Positions 58,910-64,000 of a DNA stretch of 64,000 nt are shown here, one piece after another. The translations under genes were made by a program, and so were the position numbers. Origin of the DNA: Clostridium gelidum (GTDB lineage Bacteria; Bacillota; Clostridia; Clostridiales; Clostridiaceae); NCBI RefSeq assembly GCF_019977655.1, contig NZ_AP024849.1, positions 2,017,001 to 2,081,000 of the forward strand, given 5' to 3'. The first letter of the stretch is position 1, and each line of letters starts with the position of its first letter. The notes under the pieces were generated by a model. The model saw only the letters and a program-made list of their open reading frames with translations. It had not been told where the DNA came from and did not search any database.

Positions 58910-61498
58910 ATGATGAAAGTTACAAATGTCCAAGAATTAATGAAAAAATTACAAGAAGTAAAGAATGCTCAAAAAGAATTCTCAACTTACACACAAGAAC
59001 AAGTTGATGAAATTTTTAGACAAGCAGCTATGGAAGTATCAAATTACAGAATTAGCTTAGCTAAAATGGCTGTAGAAGAAACTGGAATGGGAATATTAGA
59101 AGATAAAATTATTAAAAATCAGTTTGCTTCAGAGTATATATATAATAAGTACAAGGATGAAAAAACTTGTGGAGTTATAGAAAAGGATGAAGCATTTGGT
59201 ATGACTAAAATTGCAGAACCAATAGGCGTCGTCGCAGCTATTATTCCAACAACTAATCCAACCTCAACAGCAATTTTCAAGACTTTAATAGCTTTGAAAA
59301 CTAGAAATGGTATAATAGTAGCACCACATCCAAGAGCAAAAAAATCAACTATAGCTGCGGCCCAAATAGTTCTTGATGCAGCAGTTAAAGCTGGCGCTCC
59401 AAAAGGAATAATAGGATGGATAGATGAACCAACAGTTGAACTTTCGCAAATTTTAATGAGAGAAGCAGATATAACACTTGCTACAGGGGGACCTGCAATG
59501 GTTAAAGCTGCATATTCATCAGGTAAGCCGGCATTAGGTGTTGGTCCTGGAAACACACCAGTTATAATTGATGAAAGTGCTGAAATAAAGATGGCTGTAA
59601 ACTCAATACTTCTTTCGAAAACCTTCGATAATGGGCTTATCTGTGCCTCTGAACAATCAATAATAGCATTGGATTCAGTATATGATGAGGTTAGAAGCGA
59701 ATTTGATAAAAGAGGCGCATATATACTTAATGCAGAAGAAATAGATAAAGTTAGAAAAACAATATTTATAAATGGAAGCGTAAATGGGAAAATTGTAGGT
59801 CAATCAGCTTTTAAAATAGCTGAAATGGCAGGGGTTAAAATTCCGAAAACAGCTAAAGTACTTATCGGAGAAGCGGAATCTGTCGGAGTAGAAGAACCAT
59901 TCGCACACGAGAAGTTATCTCCTGTACTTGGTTTGTATAGAGCCAAGAACTTTGATGATGCAGTAGAAAAGGCGAGGAAACTTCTTGAATTAGGGGGATT
60001 AGGACATACATCAGTATTGTATGTAAATTCAATGACAGAAAGAGCAAAGATAGATAAATTTGGTGATGCCATGAAGACAGTAAGGACTTTCATTAACATG
60101 CCAGCATCACAGGGTGCTAACGGAGATTCATATAATTTTCAAATAGCTCCTTCTTTTACATTAGGTTGTGGTTCATGGGGAGGAAATTCTATATCAGAAA
60201 ATGTTGGACCTAAACATTTATTAAATATTAAGAGCTTAGCTGAGAGGAGAGAAAATATGCTTTGGTTTAGAGTCCCAGAAAAGATTTACTTTAAATATGG
60301 ATGTCTTGGATTTGCATTAAGAGAATTAAAAGACATGAATAAAAAGAAAGCCTTTATAGTAACTGATAAAGTCCTTCAAGAATTAGGCTATGTAGATAAT
60401 GTTACAAAGGTTCTTGAAGAAATAGGAATTAGCTATAAGATATTTGCAGAAGTAGAATCAGATCCCACATTGGCTACAGCTAAAAAAGGCGTTAAAGAAA
60501 TGCTTAGCTTTGAACCAGATACTATTATAGGAATTGGTGGTGGGTCACCAATGGATGCTGCTAAAATCATGTGGGTATTATATGAACATCCAGAAGAAAA
60601 ATTTGAAGACCTTGCTATGAGATTTATGGATATAAGAAAGAGATTGTATTCATTCCCTAAATTAGGTGTCAAAGCTATGATGGTTGCAATACCAACAACT
60701 TCCGGTACAGGTTCAGAAGTTACTCCATTTGCGGTTATAACTGATGAAAAATCAGGGGCGAAATATCCATTATCGGACTATGAATTAACTCCAGATATGG
60801 CTATAATTGATACTGAATTAATGATGAATATGCCAAAGGGATTGACAGCAGCATCCGGTATAGATGCTTTAATTCATGGTATAGAAGCTTATGTATCAGT
60901 GATGGCATCAGAATATACAAATGGACTTGCACTAGAAGCAATAAGATTAGTATTTAAATACTTACCACAAGCATATGAAGAGGGTTCAACTAATGTAAAA
61001 GCAAGAGAAAAGATGGCACATGCTTCAACTACAGCAGGTATGGCTTTTGCTAATGCGTTTTTAGGAGTATGTCACTCAATGGGACATAAGCTAGGCGCAG
61101 AATACCATATACCACATGGAGTAGCTGTCTCATTATTAATTAATGAAGTTATAAGATTTAATGCTGTGGAGGATCCGATAAAACAAACTGCATATCCACA
61201 ATATAAATATCCAAATGCTAAATTTAGATATGCTAGAATTGCTGACTACTTAAACTTAGGCGGAAAAACAGAAGATGAGAAGGTTGAATTATTAATTAAA
61301 GCTATAGAAGAATTAAAAGCGAAATTAAATTTACCAAAAACTATTAATGAAGCAGGAGTTACAGAGAAAAAATTCTATGCGACTCTAGATCAAATGTCAG
61401 AACACGCTTTTGATGATCAATGTACAGGTGCAAATCCAAGATATCCATTGATAAGTGAAATCAAACAAATGTTTATAAATGTTTTTGACAAAGTTTAA
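58910..61498 (+). CDS. adhE: Bifunctional acetaldehyde-CoA/alcohol dehydrogenase
   Basis: An 862-residue fusion. The N-terminal aldehyde dehydrogenase half has the catalytic Cys in NGLICASEQSIIAL (about 244) and the NAD segment PTTNPTSTAIFKTL. The C-terminal iron-dependent alcohol dehydrogenase half begins near 450 (FKYGCLGFALRELKDMNKKK), with GIGGGSPMDAAKIMW, GTGSEVTPFAV and iron-ligand histidines in LGVCHSMGHKLGAEYHIPHG. It reduces acetyl-CoA or butyryl-CoA to the alcohol with two NADH. AAGGAG precedes ATG 58910 by 6 bases; ATG 58913 is an alternative. Two Rex-like boxes lie upstream. Its stop codon touches a beheaded copy of the lactate regulator gene. Confidence 0.95.
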   Translation: MMKVTNVQELMKKLQEVKNAQKEFSTYTQEQVDEIFRQAAMEVSNYRISLAKMAVEETGMGILEDKIIKNQFASEYIYNKYKDEKTCGVIEKDEAFGMTKIAEPIGVVAAIIPTTNPTSTAIFKTLIALKTRNGIIVAPHPRAKKSTIAAAQIVLDAAVKAGAPKGIIGWIDEPTVELSQILMREADITLATGGPAMVKAAYSSGKPALGVGPGNTPVIIDESAEIKMAVNSILLSKTFDNGLICASEQSIIALDSVYDEVRSEFDKRGAYILNAEEIDKVRKTIFINGSVNGKIVGQSAFKIAEMAGVKIPKTAKVLIGEAESVGVEEPFAHEKLSPVLGLYRAKNFDDAVEKARKLLELGGLGHTSVLYVNSMTERAKIDKFGDAMKTVRTFINMPASQGANGDSYNFQIAPSFTLGCGSWGGNSISENVGPKHLLNIKSLAERRENMLWFRVPEKIYFKYGCLGFALRELKDMNKKKAFIVTDKVLQELGYVDNVTKVLEEIGISYKIFAEVESDPTLATAKKGVKEMLSFEPDTIIGIGGGSPMDAAKIMWVLYEHPEEKFEDLAMRFMDIRKRLYSFPKLGVKAMMVAIPTTSGTGSEVTPFAVITDEKSGAKYPLSDYELTPDMAIIDTELMMNMPKGLTAASGIDALIHGIEAYVSVMASEYTNGLALEAIRLVFKYLPQAYEEGSTNVKAREKMAHASTTAGMAFANAFLGVCHSMGHKLGAEYHIPHGVAVSLLINEVIRFNAVEDPIKQTAYPQYKYPNAKFRYARIADYLNLGGKTEDEKVELLIKAIEELKAKLNLPKTINEAGVTEKKFYATLDQMSEHAFDDQCTGANPRYPLISEIKQMFINVFDKV

Positions 61499-61812
61499 TA
61501 TTAGATAAAATGTATATTGCGAGAAATGAAGAAGAAAGTCTTGAATTTGATATTAAATTTCATTATTTAATTTCGAAATCATCAAGAAACGTATTACTGA
61601 TTAATGTCCTTGAAGTTATATCACAACTTATGGATGAATTCATTCAGAAATCTAGAATGCAGATTTTGCATGAAGGAAACACTAAAGAAAGTTTATTAGG
61701 AATACATGAAAATTTAGCAAGAGCATTGAAGTGCAGGGATGAATCAAAGGTTTGTGATGCAATGAAAGAACATTTTAATCTGATTAGGAAAGCCTATGGA
61801 TATGATAAATAA
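61498..61812 (+). pseudogene. Beheaded paralogue of the lactate regulator (FCD half only)
   Basis: From the last base of the adhE stop codon the frame reads ILDKMYIARNEEESLEFDIK and continues to RKAYGYDK and TAA. It matches residues 129-231 of the regulator at 45080 at roughly 85% (FHYLISKSSRNVLLINVLEV; MKEHFNLIRKAYGYD). The DNA-binding domain and the start of the FCD domain are absent, exactly up to the adhE end. A piece starting at ATG 61510 could be made (100 residues), but no ribosome binding site is seen. It marks a duplicated regulator-etf unit whose 5' part was replaced by adhE. Confidence 0.85.
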
Positions 61813-61839
61813 ATTTATTTTATAAATCTAAGGATATTT

Positions 61840-61892
61840 ACTGGAATTATCAGCATGATTTAAGTTATGAAGGTAATTCCAGTATTTTATTT
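61840..61892 (+). terminator. Terminator behind adhE and the regulator fragment
   Basis: ACTGGAATTA and TAATTCCAGT with a 24-base loop, then ATTTTATTT. It corresponds in position to the terminator at 45851 behind the intact regulator gene. Confidence 0.7.
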
Positions 61893-62020
61893 GTTATTTT
61901 ATTAACAAGTAAATCCAAAAAAAGTAAATTTAAGCTTAAACATCAATTTTTTTTTAAAATTCAACTAAATCTTATAATATGAAAAGCGCTTAATAATACA
62001 AACTTAATGAATATAAAACA

Positions 62021-62132
62021 TGTAAACATTTGTATGTTAAAAAAATAACAATACTTTACAAGAAATACTTTAATAGTTATAATCAAGTTAAGTTATAAAT
62101 TGGTATGACCAATTTATAATTGGAATGACCAA
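62021..62132 (+). promoter_or_regulatory. Lactate/redox control module, copy 3 (cluster C)
   Basis: ATGTTAAAAAAATAACAA (62034-62051; Rex-like), TTTACA (62055-62060), 17 bases, TATAAT (62078-62083), then ATTGGTATGACCAAT (62099-62113) and ATTGGAATGACCAA (62119-62132). The first operator here is the most symmetrical of the three copies. etfB starts 207 bases further on. Confidence 0.8.
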
Positions 62133-62141
62133 AGGATGTAA

Positions 62142-62258
62142 GATGGAAAGCTCAAAATTGCAGGTGATAAAGCTTGCCACAGGGCATTTGTGATAACGTT
62201 TTTAATTGTTATAGCAGGAATAATAGTGCTTTTTTGTAGTTCCATATTTGGATTTTGA
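62142..62258 (+). pseudogene. Coding tail with one membrane helix in the cluster C leader
   Basis: An open frame without start reads DGKLKIAGDKACHRAFVITF, then LIVIAGIIVLFCSSIFGF and TGA. It looks like the C-terminal helix of a membrane protein. It lies between promoter module 3 and etfB, where module 1 has only 31 bases, so it is inserted or retained debris. Family not recognised. Confidence 0.4.
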
Positions 62259-62339
62259 AATAAAAAGTTAATGAACTTTGCTAACCACAAGTTGTGATAA
62301 GTGAATTTTAAATATAAATTATTAGGAGGAAAAAGTATA

Positions 62340-63128
62340 ATGAATATTTTAGTATGTATTAAACAAGTACCAGGAACTTCAAAAGTAGAAGTTGATCCAG
62401 TTACAGGAGTGTTAAAGAGAGATGGGATAGATTCTAAAATGAATCCATATGATTTATATGCATTAGAAACAGCATTAAAAATTAGGGAGAAAAAAGGCGG
62501 AACAGTTAAGGTTTTAAGTATGGGACCTAATCAAGCATTAAGTGTAATTAGGGAAGCTTATACAATGGGAGCTGATGAAGGCACCTTGTTATCTGATAGA
62601 AAGTTTGGTGGCGCAGATGTTTTGGCTACATCATATACAATTTCTCAAGGAGTTAAAAAGATGGGGGATTTCGAACTTATAATTTGTGGGAAACAAACCA
62701 CAGATGGTGATACAGCACAAGTTGGATCTGAAATGGCAGAGTGGTTAGATATACCTCATGTAGCTAATGTTAAAAATATAATGGAAGTAGAAGATTCGAC
62801 AATTACAGTTGAAATGGACATGCCTGAGAGTATTGAAACTGTAAGAATAGAATACCCATGCCTAATTACTGTAGACAAGGGTATCTTTGAACCAAGATTA
62901 CCTTCATATAAAAAGAAATTAGTAACTGAAAATAGGAATATAGAAATATTAAGTCTTAATGATTTTGATGATAAGGATGAAAAAAATTATGGACTTAATG
63001 GCTCGCCTACTCAAGTTGAAAGAATATTTCCACCAGATGTTAATGATGATAGGGAAATGTGGAATGGAAGTTCAAGTGAATTGAGTGAAAGAGTAGGGAA
63101 TAAATTAAAAGCGTTAAAAGTTATTTAG
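62340..63128 (+). CDS. EtfB of cluster C (paralogue of lctB)
   Basis: A 262-residue EtfB, nearly the same as the cluster A protein (MNILVCIKQVPGTSKVEVDP; KMNPYDLYALETALKI; ICGKQTTDGDTAQVGSEMAE), with perhaps 35 substitutions, many in residues 155-215. ATG 62340 is chosen because AGGAGG is 10 bases upstream and because it aligns with lctB; the open frame extends further 5' without support. Expected role as for lctB. Whether a lactate dehydrogenase gene follows lies beyond the window. Confidence 0.9.
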   Translation: MNILVCIKQVPGTSKVEVDPVTGVLKRDGIDSKMNPYDLYALETALKIREKKGGTVKVLSMGPNQALSVIREAYTMGADEGTLLSDRKFGGADVLATSYTISQGVKKMGDFELIICGKQTTDGDTAQVGSEMAEWLDIPHVANVKNIMEVEDSTITVEMDMPESIETVRIEYPCLITVDKGIFEPRLPSYKKKLVTENRNIEILSLNDFDDKDEKNYGLNGSPTQVERIFPPDVNDDREMWNGSSSELSERVGNKLKALKVI

Positions 63129-63204
63129 ATAAAACACTAAGAATGTAAATAGTATTGTCAAATATTCTTAAATTAAATGGAAGATTAAAGAGGAGGAAGA
63201 AATT

Positions 63205-64000
63205 ATGGCAAAATTAGTTGTAAATCAAGAAAAGATAATAAATATTGAAGAATTAATGAAAGTTTGCCCTTTTGGGGCTATTGAAAATAATAATGGAACA
63301 GTTGAGATAAGTGGAGCCTGCAAAATGTGTAAACTTTGTGTTAAAAAAGGTCCTAAAGGTGCAGTTGAATATATAGAAGAGGCAATTGAGGAAATAGATA
63401 AGAGTGCATGGAAAGGTATTGGTGTTTATGTTGACCATGTAGATGGAGATATACATCCAGTTACTTATGAACTAATAGGAAAAGCCAGAGAACTAGCAGG
63501 TAAAATAAATCATCCGGTTTATGCAGTATTTGTAGGAAAGAATATTTCTCATAAAGCAGAGGAACTTTTACACTATGGAGTAGATAAGGTTTTTGTATAT
63601 GATGAGGAAGAATTAAAATATTTTAGAATAGAACCATATACAGCTGCTTTTGAAGATTTTATAAAAAAGGTAAAGCCAACGGCTTTATTAGTTGGAGCAA
63701 CTACTATAGGAAGATCATTGGCACCAAGAATTGCGGCTAGATTTAAAACTGGACTTACAGCTGACTGTACTATTTTAGATATAAAAGAAAATACAGATTT
63801 GGTTCAAATAAGGCCTGCTTTTGGAGGAAATATAATGGCTCAAATAGTTACTCCTAATTCAAGACCACAACTCGCAACTGTTAGATACAAGGTTATGACA
63901 GCTCCAAAAAGAAGTAAAGAAATTAAAGGCGAGATAGTTCCTTGCCGTATAGACAAAGAAAAACTAAAATCTGGAATAACAGCCCTTGAAATAAAGAAAA
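63205..64000 (+). CDS. EtfA with [4Fe-4S] domain, cluster C (runs off the window)
   Basis: The first 265 codons of an EtfA of the lctC class. The Cys pattern is the same (VCPFGA; ACKMCKLCVKKGP), followed by VYAVFVGKNISHKAEELLHY and GATTIGRSLAPRIAARF. DNA at 63625-63788 is identical to 47442-47605 in lctC, while codons earlier and later differ. GAGGAGG precedes the ATG. The gene continues past 64000. Confidence 0.9.
   Translation, partial: MAKLVVNQEKIINIEELMKVCPFGAIENNNGTVEISGACKMCKLCVKKGPKGAVEYIEEAIEEIDKSAWKGIGVYVDHVDGDIHPVTYELIGKARELAGKINHPVYAVFVGKNISHKAEELLHYGVDKVFVYDEEELKYFRIEPYTAAFEDFIKKVKPTALLVGATTIGRSLAPRIAARFKTGLTADCTILDIKENTDLVQIRPAFGGNIMAQIVTPNSRPQLATVRYKVMTAPKRSKEIKGEIVPCRIDKEKLKSGITALEIKK

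Overview
The window is AT-rich Firmicute DNA with strong purine-rich ribosome binding sites, AGA/ATA-rich codon use, TTGACA/TATAAT-type promoters and a saccharolytic, solvent- and acid-forming gene set (pectate lyases, secreted alpha-amylase, AdhE, EtfAB, butyryl-CoA-type dehydrogenase, flagellin methylase, Rex-like boxes). This fits a Clostridium sensu stricto chromosome of the beijerinckii/saccharoperbutylacetonicum/puniceum type. The species is inferred and was not tested.

Layout. 1-3.1 kb: a MATE exporter among remnants (ArsR start, PfkB kinase with a nonsense codon, DJ-1/PfpI tail). 3.2-7.7 kb: a pectinolytic island with one PL1 and two PL9-type secreted pectate lyases; two of the genes share a repeated upstream element. 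7.7-20.5 kb: gene remnants, a chemoreceptor, an alpha/beta hydrolase, a nitroreductase, a YdcF-type protein, an isoaspartyl dipeptidase/aspartate 4-decarboxylase pair, a cysteine hydrolase, and an MFS exporter divergent from a TetR gene across a 23-bp perfect inverted repeat. 20.5-25.5 kb: secreted alpha-amylase with a cre-like site, an ISLre2 element and an ABC-type ATPase. 26-31 kb: a DHA2 exporter, two tandem Phd/YefM-like antitoxins without a toxin, and a DUF5670/PRC-barrel/CsbD envelope-stress group. 31-43 kb: TetR/MATE pair, deletion-fused ABC ATPase stump, galactose-type binding protein, orphan FtsX-like permease, a large J-like/TPR membrane protein, and a GC-richer MFS/MarR import. 43-45 kb: a coiled-coil protein and FliB.

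45-64 kb is the most interesting part: a lactate-utilisation and redox region. A FadR/LldR-type regulator precedes cluster A (etfB, ferredoxin-domain etfA, FAD lactate dehydrogenase; the electron-bifurcating lactate dehydrogenase type known from Acetobacterium woodii). Cluster B follows (etfB, etfA, lactate racemase larA, lactate permease, second lactate dehydrogenase, acyl-CoA dehydrogenase), then adhE with two Rex-like boxes, a beheaded copy of the regulator, and cluster C (etfB, etfA, running off the window). Each cluster starts with the same module: Rex-like box, TTTACA-N17-TATAAT promoter, then two tandem ATTGGT-based operators. Together these would take up D/L-lactate, interconvert the isomers, oxidise lactate with NAD+ by using reduced ferredoxin, and send electrons and carbon toward butyrate or ethanol, gated by lactate and by NADH/NAD+.

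The window is also rich in remnants and in a dispersed palindromic repeat family (end sequence resembling TTAAGGCACAATCAAAAAAA), one copy of which appears to supply the stop codon of the lactate regulator. No rRNA, tRNA or CRISPR array was seen.
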